A DNA stretch of 36,867 nt from Bacteroidota bacterium (lineage in GTDB: Bacteria > Bacteroidota > Bacteroidia > Flavobacteriales > JADGDT01): the NCBI GenBank assembly GCA_039714315.1, contig JBDLJM010000014.1:1-36867 (forward strand), written 5' to 3'. Shown one piece after another: positions 8,939 to 16,370 of this stretch (positions are counted from its first letter, which is position 1; every line of letters starts with the position of its first letter). Below the pieces are notes generated by a model that was not told the origin of the DNA, ran no database searches, and worked only from the letters and a program-made list of their open reading frames with translations. The translations under genes were made by a program, and so were the position numbers.

Positions 8939-9280
8939 ATGTTTGGACTTACTAAGCCAAAAACTGATATGTATATTGTAATTCTAAATGATGACCTCGA
9001 AAATGCAAGAGTTTATGAGAATCTAACGGTGTTAAACACCGATTTAGACATGAATCCATATACAATGACCAATTTCTTTTCCAGAAATAAAGGTCAATTT
9101 TATAAACGGGGAAAACTAACGGTAATAAAAACTCCACTTATCGACAGGTCTTTTGTAAAAGCTCTAAATGACGGTGAAGATGATCTATCTAAGTATAAAC
9201 TTGATATTGAACAGAAAAAGGAAGTTGAAAAGAGAAAGAAGGTCCTAAAGGAAGGGAAGGAAATTTTGTGGGCTATATAA
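8939..9280 (+). CDS. Small orphan protein of unknown function
   Basis: A 113-residue protein I do not recognise. The first half looks like a beta/alpha soluble fold (MYIVILNDDLENARVYENLT, then KGQFYKRGKLTVIKTP). The C-terminal third is a charged helix rich in Lys and Glu (DIEQKKEVEKRKKVLKEGKE), probably a coiled coil. No signal peptide or membrane segment is visible. An internal ATG at 8969 (MYIVILN) is an alternative start. The gene stands alone between two terminators and behind a palindrome. Coding is supported by the bounded reading frame and the terminator directly after it. Confidence 0.6.
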   Translation: MFGLTKPKTDMYIVILNDDLENARVYENLTVLNTDLDMNPYTMTNFFSRNKGQFYKRGKLTVIKTPLIDRSFVKALNDGEDDLSKYKLDIEQKKEVEKRKKVLKEGKEILWAI

Positions 9281-9299
9281 CAAAGGAATCAAAATAATA

Positions 9300-9352
9300 T
9301 TTTCACCGTCATATTAACCGGATAGGTTAATATGACGGTGAAAAATATTTTA
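9300..9352. terminator. Long hairpin between convergent genes (likely bidirectional terminator)
   Basis: A perfect 20-base-pair stem (9300-9319 with 9325-9344) with a 5-base loop lies between the plus-strand gene ending at 9280 and the minus-strand gene ending at 9384. Flanking DNA is A/T-rich on both sides. Confidence 0.85.
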
Positions 9353-9383
9353 GACTAAACTTCATGATGTCTGACTACCAGGA

Positions 9384-9869
9384 TCAATTAATTTCTGCCT
9401 TCTTCATCACTTCACTCACCTGTTTAGGATCTATATTTCCAGACATTGATATCAGAGTAGTTTCACGATTTTCTTCTACAAGAATAAAAAACTCTTTTAT
9501 AATGTTGTTCTCTATTTTTCCATAGAACTTCACCTCTTCTCCTTCAGAATCTACAGTCATCATTTCCTCATAATTTTTTGTTCTTATGAGTTTCTGTATA
9601 ACTTCACTCAATTCGTTTCCACGTTCTGAAGAATCAGTGGTAATAATATTCATCTCATCGATCTGATTTGCAATATCCTTGGCTGCTTTAGCATCTTTAT
9701 CATCCTCATCGATAAAATTACTGCCAAATTTAAACATGCTTCCACTAATTGAAATTACATCTACATCGTCATGCCCTTTGTATTGATTTATTAATTCCTG
9801 TACATTGTTCTGAGCGAAAGAAAATGTAGAAAACAATGTTAAGCCGATTATCATTATAAAATTTTTCAT
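9384..9869 (-). CDS. DUF4252-family secreted protein
   Basis: The 161-residue protein has a signal peptide (MKNFIMIIGLTLFSTFSFAQ). Its alpha/beta pattern is typical of DUF4252: VQELINQYKGHDDVDVISIS, a helix with Asp/Lys-rich residues, LIRTKNYEEMMTVDSEGEEV, and a C-terminal strand-helix (TLISMSGNIDPKQVSEVMKK). Family members are small periplasmic or lipid-anchored proteins of unknown role in Bacteroidetes. This one has no lipobox Cys and should be a free periplasmic protein. It appears monocistronic, since the kinase upstream has its own terminator. Confidence 0.8.
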   Translation of the reverse strand: MKNFIMIIGLTLFSTFSFAQNNVQELINQYKGHDDVDVISISGSMFKFGSNFIDEDDKDAKAAKDIANQIDEMNIITTDSSERGNELSEVIQKLIRTKNYEEMMTVDSEGEEVKFYGKIENNIIKEFFILVEENRETTLISMSGNIDPKQVSEVMKKAEIN

Positions 9870-9976
9870 CTGTATAAGATTTTATGTTTGCATTAAGTCA
9901 ATCCCGGGTTGATACTATTTTTAATTTGGTTTTATAAAAAGAAGACGGCGGTACTATATAAATGTTACACAATTTC

Positions 9977-10018
9977 AAAAAAAAATCGCACTATCGAGTT
10001 TAATTTCAATAGTGCGAC
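9977..10018 (-). terminator. Terminator of the deoxynucleoside kinase gene
   Basis: Read on the minus strand, GTCGCACTAT pairs with ATAGTGCGA(T) (10009-10018 with 9985-9994). Nine T follow (A-run at 9977-9985 on the plus strand). Confidence 0.88.
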
Positions 10019-10044
10019 TTCAGTTTTTATATGTACAACTTTAA

Positions 10045-10659
10045 TTAAAACAGTCCATTTACCTGACTTTCAACCCTGTCAATTATTTTCCCTAAATCTT
10101 CCGGTTTATTTACAAAATCAATATTGTCTACATCAATAATCAACAAATTCCCCCTATCATAGTTAGAAATCCAGGCTTCATATCTTTCATTTAATCTACT
10201 TAAGTAATCTATGCTAATTGTATTTTCATACTCTCTCCCACGTTTGTGAATCTGCGATACCAGTGTTGAAATATCCGCCCTGAGGTAGATCAACAAATCC
10301 GGTGCGGGAACGAATGTTTCCATTAGTCCAAACAGAGATTGATAATTATCGAAATCTCTTTTGGTCATCAACCCCATATCATGAAGGTTTGGTGCAAAAA
10401 TTCGGGCATCTTCATATATTGTTCTATCCTGAATAACTGCTTTTCCACTTTCACGAATATCATTCACCTGCTTAAATCTACTATTGAGAAAATAAATTTG
10501 AAGATTAAATGACCAACGCTCCATTGTATTGTAAAAATCATTTAGATAAGGATTATCGTCAACATCCTCAAAATGTGGATTCCAATTATAATGTTTGGCG
10601 AGAAGTTCCGTAAGCGTAGTTTTTCCTGAACCTATATTTCCGGCTATGGCAATATGCAT
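10045..10659 (-). CDS. Deoxynucleoside kinase
   Basis: A 204-residue enzyme of the deoxynucleoside/deoxyguanosine kinase family, which phosphorylates deoxynucleosides in the salvage pathway. Visible motifs are the P-loop GNIGSGKTTL at residues 6-15, the substrate-contact segment RWSFNLQIYFLNSRF, the DRT motif in QDRTIYEDARIFA, and the Arg-rich lid RGREYENTISIDYL. The open frame extends upstream to 10755, but I chose the ATG at 10659. It begins with the classic MHIAIAGNIGSGK, and a TACATTTG promoter box at 10730-10737 would put transcription downstream of the longer start. It ends in a strong terminator. Confidence 0.9.
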   Translation of the reverse strand: MHIAIAGNIGSGKTTLTELLAKHYNWNPHFEDVDDNPYLNDFYNTMERWSFNLQIYFLNSRFKQVNDIRESGKAVIQDRTIYEDARIFAPNLHDMGLMTKRDFDNYQSLFGLMETFVPAPDLLIYLRADISTLVSQIHKRGREYENTISIDYLSRLNERYEAWISNYDRGNLLIIDVDNIDFVNKPEDLGKIIDRVESQVNGLF

Positions 10660-10729
10660 GATATAATTATTATAAATTTTATGCTGATTATCTTTTACTG
10701 ATGCGATATATACTATATATCTACAGCGA

Positions 10730-10737
10730 CAAATGTA
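10730..10737 (-). promoter_or_regulatory. -7 promoter box of the deoxynucleoside kinase gene
   Basis: On the minus strand TACATTTG matches the Bacteroidetes TAnnTTTG box. A TTG lies 15 bases further upstream, a short spacing. It supports the internal ATG at 10659 as the true start. Confidence 0.45.
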
Positions 10738-10913
10738 ATAGAAATAAGCATGCAATATTGACTCTTAAGCGGTGAGTTTTCAACAAAATAGCCATTTATA
10801 CCAAGAATTTAATCACCTCCGTTCCTATCTTTTACTTAAGCCGGGGATCAATACAAAATCTGGGATTAAAATTTATAACAAGGATAAAGTAAAAAGACAA
10901 AGGAGCTTCACTG

Positions 10914-10937
10914 AGTCTGCCTGACGGTAGGCAGGCA
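10914..10937. repeat. GC-rich short palindromic element
   Basis: A local island of G/C in AT-rich DNA, with CTGCCT and AGGCAG arms around GACGGT. It resembles the short hairpins scattered between Bacteroidetes genes. A related hairpin (CCTGCCTG...CAGGCAGG) occurs at 20450-20476. Confidence 0.5.
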
Positions 10938-10965
10938 ACCGCTGAATGCGAATTACCAACAAGCT

Positions 10966-11001
10966 AAAAAAAAGCCTGACGAAATAATCCGAAAGGCTTT
11001 T
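10966..11001 (-). terminator. Terminator of metK
   Basis: On the minus strand AAAAGCCT (11001-10994) pairs with AGGCTTTT (10977-10970) and runs into a continuous T-run to 10966. Confidence 0.85.
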
Positions 11002-11026
11002 GTACTTTATTAATGCAGAACTTTTA

Positions 11027-12295
11027 TTACAGGTTAAATATTTTTTTCAAAACATGAACATAATCCAGTTTTTCCCAAGTAAATAGCTCTACCTCTATTT
11101 CTTTTTTACCCCAGAATGGCGAATCAAATATTTTCGTCACTTTTCGTGGCTCTCTTCCCATATGTCCGTAAGCAGCAGTTTCAGAATAAATTGGGCATCT
11201 AAGTTTTAAGCGCTCTTCTATTGCAGCAGGACGCATATCAAAAATATCCTTTATTTTATTTGCTATTTCACTATCGCTTTGCTTCACATTAGACTTCCCA
11301 TAAGTATTTACAAAAATACTTGTTGGTTCTGCAACACCAATAGCATAAGACACCTGTACCAATACCTCATCCGAAATTCCGGCAGCAACCATATTTTTAG
11401 CAATATGACGAGCTGCATAAGCTGCTGAACGGTCTACTTTTGAAGGATCTTTACCCGAAAAAGCACCTCCACCGTGAGCTCCTTTACCTCCGTAAGTATC
11501 AACAATAATCTTTCGTCCTGTTAAACCCGCATCTCCGTGAGGCCCCCCAATAACGAACTTTCCGGTTGGATTTATATGATAATTTATATCATCGCCAAAA
11601 AGCTTCTGTACATCAACATCAAGTTGTGCAACAACCCTTGGCATAAGTATGTTTATAAGATCAGTGCGGATTTTATCCAACATTATCCTATCGCTTTCCG
11701 AAAAATCATCATGCTGAGTTGATATAACTATTGTATCAATCTTTATTGGCTTATTATCTTCGGAGTACTCAATTGTTACCTGTGATTTAGCATCAGGACG
11801 AAGATATTCTATTTCTTTTCCTTCTTTTCGAAGTATAGCAAGCTCCTTAAGAATAATATGCGAAATTTCTAAAGCCAATGGCATATAGTTCGACGTTTCG
11901 TTTGTTGCATATCCAAACATCATTCCCTGATCACCTGCACCCTGCTCATGCCCTACATTTGCCTTATTATCAGCATCAACTCCTCTATTTATATCATCAG
12001 ACTGTCCATGAATTGCCGATAAAACACCACATGCGTCTCCATCGAACTTATATTCACTTTTTGTATATCCAATCTTATTGATAACATCTCTTGCCAATTG
12101 CTGAGCGTGAACATAAGTATTTGTATTAACCTCTCCAGCCAAAAAAACCTGACCGGTAGTTACCATTGTTTCAATTGCCACTTTAGCATTAGGATCGTAA
12201 GCAATTATATTATCCAATAATGCGTCAGAAATCTGATCGGCTACTTTATCAGGATGTCCTTCTGACACTGATTCTGATGTGAAAAAATAAGACAT
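11027..12295 (-). CDS. metK: S-adenosylmethionine synthase
   Basis: A 422-residue methionine adenosyltransferase that makes S-adenosylmethionine from methionine and ATP. Diagnostic motifs are all present: [20 protein letters not shown] near the start, [16 protein letters not shown] in the flexible loop region, [20 protein letters not shown], and [20 protein letters not shown]. It is slightly longer than the 384-residue E. coli enzyme, as usual in Bacteroidetes. It is transcribed alone from a consensus promoter at 12454-12486. The leader contains a SAM-II-like aptamer, so expression should respond to its own product. A terminator follows. Confidence 0.97.
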   Translation of the reverse strand: MSYFFTSESVSEGHPDKVADQISDALLDNIIAYDPNAKVAIETMVTTGQVFLAGEVNTNTYVHAQQLARDVINKIGYTKSEYKFDGDACGVLSAIHGQSDDINRGVDADNKANVGHEQGAGDQGMMFGYATNETSNYMPLALEISHIILKELAILRKEGKEIEYLRPDAKSQVTIEYSEDNKPIKIDTIVISTQHDDFSESDRIMLDKIRTDLINILMPRVVAQLDVDVQKLFGDDINYHINPTGKFVIGGPHGDAGLTGRKIIVDTYGGKGAHGGGAFSGKDPSKVDRSAAYAARHIAKNMVAAGISDEVLVQVSYAIGVAEPTSIFVNTYGKSNVKQSDSEIANKIKDIFDMRPAAIEERLKLRCPIYSETAAYGHMGREPRKVTKIFDSPFWGKKEIEVELFTWEKLDYVHVLKKIFNL

Positions 12296-12390
12296 AGTCT
12301 TCCTATTATAATTTTATTATTAACTTAATATATATAAGTGAATATCTTTGAATGGCGGGATGCTCAACAACTATATGCAGAAGAAACTAC

Positions 12391-12445
12391 ACGTTTTAGC
12401 ATTTTTTTTAGTGGTCGCAAGCCCGATACAAATCTATCCACGTTT
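12391..12445 (-). ncRNA. SAM-II (SAM-alpha)-like riboswitch in the metK leader
   Basis: Read on the minus strand, a P1 stem GTGG (12441-12438) pairs with CCAC (12414-12411). The loop contains GATTTG and ends GGGCTTGCGA. After P1 come an A-rich strand and ATGCTAAAACG, the 3' part that folds back to form the pseudoknot in SAM-II. The order GTGGATAGATTTG, CTTGCGACCAC, A-run, TGCTAAAA fits the SAM-II layout known from alphaproteobacteria and Bacteroidetes. It starts about 10 bases after the predicted promoter box, so nearly the whole transcript start is aptamer. Its end is about 95 bases from the metK ATG, longer than usual for a translation-controlling SAM-II. Confidence 0.75.
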
Positions 12446-12453
12446 TAAGGTTG

Positions 12454-12486
12454 CAAATGTAATGTATAATTATTCTAAATTGCAAA
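12454..12486 (-). promoter_or_regulatory. metK promoter (Bacteroidetes type)
   Basis: On the minus strand TTTG (12486-12483), a 21-base spacer and TACATTTG (12461-12454) match the consensus. The predicted transcript start is immediately before the riboswitch. Confidence 0.75.
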
Positions 12487-12648
12487 AAAAACACTAATAT
12501 TTTAAACTTAATTTAAGGTATGAATTTTGATGCATTCAAATAAAACAACCTCATTTTCAATAAATTAAACTATTCAGAATGCATTTTATCAGAAATATTA
12601 CTAAACCAATATTAATTATTGTTAAATTGTTATATAATTAAAATTAAT

Positions 12649-13611
12649 ATGGAAAAGTTAAAACATATAGTACTGGCACTAAGCCTTTTACTGATAAATT
12701 CTTACGGTTATTCGCAAGATGTAACCACAGTTGAAGCCAAAAACGAAGACATAAGCGATAATCTGGACTTAAAGGCAGTTGCCTCTGTATTCGGGGAATC
12801 GAAAGATTTGGAAGATTTTGAAAAAAGACTAAACGATCCGGAGGCTAGAATAACGAACCTCGACCTTAACAATGATGGAGTTGTTGATTATTTGCGCGTA
12901 ATGGAAACAACAAAAGGAAACACCCATTATATCGCAATACAATCCGTTATAGCTAAAGATCAATTTCAGGACGTTGCATCGATCGAAGTAGAAAAAGACA
13001 GTAAAGGAGAAACCGTAGTTCAGGTTGTTGGCGATGTTTACATGTATGGTCCAAACTATATTTATCAACCCGTGTACGTACATCCTCCTGTATTTTTTAC
13101 ATTTTTCTGGATAGCAACTTACAACCCGTGGAGATCGCCGTGGTATTGGGGATATCACCCTCCTTATTATCATCCATGGAGGCCTTATCCGGTATACCGG
13201 TATCATTCAAATGTTCACGTCCATATAAATGTTAACAATGTCTATAATGTTACAAATGTAAGACACAGTAGAAACTCTATAAACATTCAAAATAATGTCA
13301 GAAGAAATGATTTCGGAAACAGACATCCGAATAATTCCTTCCAAAACAGAAACAAAGGGAAGAGCAACTATTCTCAACTGAACCGAAACTGGAATAATCA
13401 CAGGGCTTCAGAATATCCAAAATTAAATGGAAGAAAGGTTGATAAAAACTGGAAACCAAGAAGTGGGGCCTCAAGAGAAAACATCAAAACTCATAAGCCC
13501 GATAACTATAATAAACAGAGAAACAGAAATAACTATAAAAAACCTAACACCCAAAAACAGCCAAAAAGAACGGTCAAACCAAAAAAAACAAGATCCAAAA
13601 GGAGACGTTAA
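12649..13611 (+). CDS. Secreted protein with calcium-loop-like motif and basic Asn-rich tail (paralogue 1)
   Basis: A 320-residue protein I cannot name. The ATG at 12649 (MEKLKHIVLALSLLLINSYG) gives a clean signal peptide ending YSQ; a longer frame from 12619 would spoil it. Residues about 24-140 form a conserved domain (NLDLKAVASVFGESKDLEDF, HYIAIQSVIAKDQFQDVASI, ETVVQVVGDVYMYGP). It includes an EF-hand/dockerin-like loop, DLNNDGVVD. A Tyr/Trp/Pro/His-rich stretch (about 145-190) and a strongly basic, Asn-rich tail with no predicted fold follow. A paralogue lies 280 bases downstream. Such a design suits an envelope or matrix protein, but function is unknown. Confidence 0.8.
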   Translation: MEKLKHIVLALSLLLINSYGYSQDVTTVEAKNEDISDNLDLKAVASVFGESKDLEDFEKRLNDPEARITNLDLNNDGVVDYLRVMETTKGNTHYIAIQSVIAKDQFQDVASIEVEKDSKGETVVQVVGDVYMYGPNYIYQPVYVHPPVFFTFFWIATYNPWRSPWYWGYHPPYYHPWRPYPVYRYHSNVHVHINVNNVYNVTNVRHSRNSINIQNNVRRNDFGNRHPNNSFQNRNKGKSNYSQLNRNWNNHRASEYPKLNGRKVDKNWKPRSGASRENIKTHKPDNYNKQRNRNNYKKPNTQKQPKRTVKPKKTRSKRRR

Positions 13612-13632
13612 TTTTATTTATCAATAGCATAG

Positions 13633-13670
13633 AGCCTGTCTCAAAATAAACGAGACAGGCTTTTTATTTT
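13633..13670 (+). terminator. Terminator after paralogue 1
   Basis: AGCCTGTCTC (13633-13642) pairs perfectly with GAGACAGGCT (13652-13661) across 9 bases, followed by T-rich sequence. Confidence 0.92.
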
Positions 13671-13890
13671 CTTCATAATTCCCTTCAAACTCTATATAAC
13701 TACTTGCATAAGCTTAAAAAAAGCATAGAAATAAACCCTAAAAAAATCGACGGTTAAAATTTATGGCATCCTTTTTGTTTACTATTCATTAATTCCAAAT
13801 TACTGATCAGGTTAAGATTTATAATTATTAATCAACCTAACACCAAACAAAACAGATTCACTGATTGTTTAACTAATAAAAAACCATATT

Positions 13891-15222
13891 ATGAAACAAT
13901 ATATATACATAACACTGGTATTAACTTTTTTACTGGGAAACATTAGTTTAAAAGCTCAGGAAACAACAACTGTCAGAGCATTTAATGAAGATATAAGTGC
14001 CAACCTGGATCTAAAAGCTGTAGCATCGGTTTTTGGAGAATCGGAAGATTTAGAGGATTTCGAAAGAAGACTGAATGATCCTTACACCCAAATCTCTAAC
14101 CTCGACATAAATGGTGATGGCCAGGTTGATTACCTAAGGGTAATGGAAACCGTGAAAGGTAGAACCCATTATATCGCTATTCAGGCAGTTGTAGGCAGAG
14201 ACTTGTATCAGGATGTTGCGTCTATTGAAGTTGAAAGAGATACAAGAGGGAATACTGTTGTACAGGTAGTAGGTGATGTATACATGTATGGACCTGATTA
14301 CATATATCAACCTGTATACGTTCGTCCTCCGGTATTCTTGACATTTTTTTGGGCATCGTACTACAGCCCCTGGAATTCTCCATGGGATTGGGGGTATCGT
14401 CCGGCATATTACAGACCCTGGAGACCTTATGCTGTACATAGATATAGAAACAATGTGAACGTTTGTATAAATGTAAACAATTATTACAGAACAACAAATG
14501 TAAGATACAGTAACACTTCCAAAAGAATACAGCACTATACACGTAGAAATGATTATGGAAACAGACATAAAAACAAGTCTTTTAAAAATCGAAATAAGGG
14601 AGTATATAATGTAGCTCATCTGGAAAAAAGACATAACAGGTATAAGAATAATCAAAAGAATTATTATACAAAGCCCAACAGAAAAAACGATCGTAAAGTT
14701 TACAATGACCGGAACCATAAAAATGGGAATAAAAACAGAACAGTAAAAACGAAACAACCTAAAAGGGCGAAGAGTAATAATAACCGTTCTTACAATTACA
14801 AAAACAAGAACTATAGTAAGGTAGCTCGAGTAGAAAGAAACAATAGAAACAATACAAAAAAAACGACAAAGGTTACCAGAAATAACAGCTATAAGTCTGA
14901 TAAATATCGTAAGCAAAAGTCAACAAACAGAAGCAATAATGCGTATACTAATAAAACGAATCGTTCTAAGGTAAGTTATAATAAAAGCAATAACACGAAA
15001 ACTTATAAGCCGAATCGTTCAAAAGTAAGTTATAACAAAAATAATAAGGCGAGAACTTACAACTCTAATAAATCCAAAGTAAACAGAAACAGAAGTTCTA
15101 ATCAAAAGAATTATAAATCTAATAACAGCAGAGCAAAAAGCAACGTAAAAAATAATTCAAAAAAAGGTAAAAGTTCTTCCAATAAAAAGTTGGCTTATAA
15201 CAAATCGGGACGCAGAAGATAG
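13891..15222 (+). CDS. Secreted protein with calcium-loop-like motif and long repetitive basic tail (paralogue 2)
   Basis: The 443-residue paralogue of the gene at 12649. The two are nearly collinear for about 180 residues: a signal peptide ending LKAQ, then NLDLKAVASVFGESEDLEDF, the loop DINGDGQVD, DVASIEVERDTRGNTVVQVV, and the aromatic block WNSPWDWGYRPAYYRPWRPY. After that the tail is over 100 residues longer and almost pure Asn, Lys, Arg, Ser and Tyr. It includes three 18-residue repeats starting NRSKVSYNK (or NKSKVNRNR). The mature protein would be extremely basic and probably disordered, able to bind polyanions such as DNA or acidic polysaccharide; this is inference. It has its own terminator. 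Confidence 0.82.
   Translation: MKQYIYITLVLTFLLGNISLKAQETTTVRAFNEDISANLDLKAVASVFGESEDLEDFERRLNDPYTQISNLDINGDGQVDYLRVMETVKGRTHYIAIQAVVGRDLYQDVASIEVERDTRGNTVVQVVGDVYMYGPDYIYQPVYVRPPVFLTFFWASYYSPWNSPWDWGYRPAYYRPWRPYAVHRYRNNVNVCINVNNYYRTTNVRYSNTSKRIQHYTRRNDYGNRHKNKSFKNRNKGVYNVAHLEKRHNRYKNNQKNYYTKPNRKNDRKVYNDRNHKNGNKNRTVKTKQPKRAKSNNNRSYNYKNKNYSKVARVERNNRNNTKKTTKVTRNNSYKSDKYRKQKSTNRSNNAYTNKTNRSKVSYNKSNNTKTYKPNRSKVSYNKNNKARTYNSNKSKVNRNRSSNQKNYKSNNSRAKSNVKNNSKKGKSSSNKKLAYNKSGRRR
14959..15120 (+). repeat. Three in-frame 54-base tandem repeats
   Basis: Units start at 14959, 15013 and 15067 and encode 18 residues each, beginning NRSKVSYNK, NRSKVSYNK and NKSKVNRNR. The third is the most diverged. They account for part of the extra tail length compared with the neighbouring paralogue. 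Confidence 0.85.
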
Positions 15223-15238
15223 TCTATCTGCAGCTATT

Positions 15239-15279
15239 AATAAAACCTATCTCAATTCTTGAGATAGGTTTTATTTTTA
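15239..15279 (+). terminator. Terminator after paralogue 2
   Basis: A stem of about 16 base pairs (15239-15254 with 15260-15275) with a 5-base loop, then T-rich sequence. It ends 15 bases before the menE start. Confidence 0.9.
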
Positions 15280-15293
15280 TATACTTTTATCGA

Positions 15294-16334
15294 ATGTTAA
15301 AACTAGATTTCTCTCTAAGTAAAGAAGACATTCTGAAAAAAGTGTCGGATAACGATAATAATTGGGCTAAGGATATTTTATTTTTCCTCGATGAGTGGTG
15401 GAATCAAGAAGTTTATATTTCTGCCGAAACATCAGGTTCTACAGGAACCCCAAAACTTATCTCACTGGAAAAATCTAAAGTCATCAATTCGGCCAAGTCT
15501 ACCGGAGATTTTTTTGGTTTTAACGAAAATAACACTGCTCTTCTGTGTATGTCTCCAAAGTTCATTGCGGGAAAGCTTATGATTGTCAGGGCAATTGCAT
15601 GGAAAATGAACCTGATATGTATTAAACCTGATTCTAATCCATTAGAATTAGTTCCTGAAGATAATCATATCGATTTTGCTGCCATGGTTCCTTTACAGGT
15701 AAAAAACTCAATTGACAAAATAAATTCGCGAAGAGTATCAAAACTCATAATTGGTGGCGGAAGTATAGATAGCAGCCTGCTGGAAAATATAAAAAAATCG
15801 GATACGGAGATTTATTCTACATATGGAATGACTGAAAGTATTACACACATAGCTTTAAAAAAACTTAATGGAGTTAATCCCGGTCTATATTATAAAGCTT
15901 TAAATGATGTTAGCTTCGCAACCGACAAGCGGAATTGTCTAGTTATCGACTCTCCCAAAGTGAGCAAAACAAAAATTATCACAAACGATATTGTGGAGTT
16001 AATCGACGATAAAACATTCGACTGGTTAGGCCGATATGATAATGTCATAAATTCAGGGGGTATTAAAATCAACCCTGAGAAACTTGAAGCTATACTTTCG
16101 AAAGTTATTTCAGTTCCTTTCTTTATATCGTCAGTTAAGGACGAAACTCTTGGGGAGAAGGTAATACTCCTTATAGAAGGAGAAAAAAATATTATAAGTT
16201 TAAAAACTATAAATGGACTGCTTCCCAGGTACCATACCCCTAAAGATGTATACTATTTAAAAGAATTTTCCAGAACGGAATCCGGGAAAATCCAGCGAAG
16301 AAGAACTGTCGAGAAAATAAGTATACAGCTTTAA
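15294..16334 (+). CDS. menE: o-Succinylbenzoate--CoA ligase (AMP-binding enzyme)
   Basis: A 346-residue AMP-forming acyl-CoA ligase, short compared with most members of the superfamily, as usual for MenE of Bacteroidetes. Visible are the P-loop-like SGSTGTPKLISLEK at about residues 46-59, the motif YGMTESITHIALKKLNG, the hinge DWLGRYDNVINSGGIKINPE, and the catalytic lysine region TESGKIQRRRTVE near the C-terminus. MenE activates o-succinylbenzoate in menaquinone synthesis. No other men genes are in the window. The gene is convergent with the cytochrome gene at 16371 and follows a terminator, so it has a very short leader. Confidence 0.85.
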   Translation: MLKLDFSLSKEDILKKVSDNDNNWAKDILFFLDEWWNQEVYISAETSGSTGTPKLISLEKSKVINSAKSTGDFFGFNENNTALLCMSPKFIAGKLMIVRAIAWKMNLICIKPDSNPLELVPEDNHIDFAAMVPLQVKNSIDKINSRRVSKLIIGGGSIDSSLLENIKKSDTEIYSTYGMTESITHIALKKLNGVNPGLYYKALNDVSFATDKRNCLVIDSPKVSKTKIITNDIVELIDDKTFDWLGRYDNVINSGGIKINPEKLEAILSKVISVPFFISSVKDETLGEKVILLIEGEKNIISLKTINGLLPRYHTPKDVYYLKEFSRTESGKIQRRRTVEKISIQL

Positions 16335-16370
16335 CCGGCATTAAATATATGCCCCTAAGCTAAAGCATCT

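Noticed and set aside
9909-10139. 76-residue plus-strand frame
   Set aside because: It crosses the kinase terminator and overlaps the kinase gene; composition is unlike the neighbours.
10660-10755. N-terminal extension of the deoxynucleoside kinase
   Set aside because: It overlaps a promoter box, and the P-loop is normally reached within a few residues of the start.
12343-12350. TATCTTTG on the plus strand as a promoter
   Set aside because: No TTG at the right distance, and nothing starts nearby on the plus strand.
12619-12648. Upstream start for the first secreted paralogue
   Set aside because: It adds residues before a clean signal peptide that begins at 12649.
14134-14916. 260-residue antisense frame
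   Set aside because: It is the shadow of the repetitive Asn/Lys tail of the secreted protein; it gives a meaningless Ile/Val/Ser-rich product.
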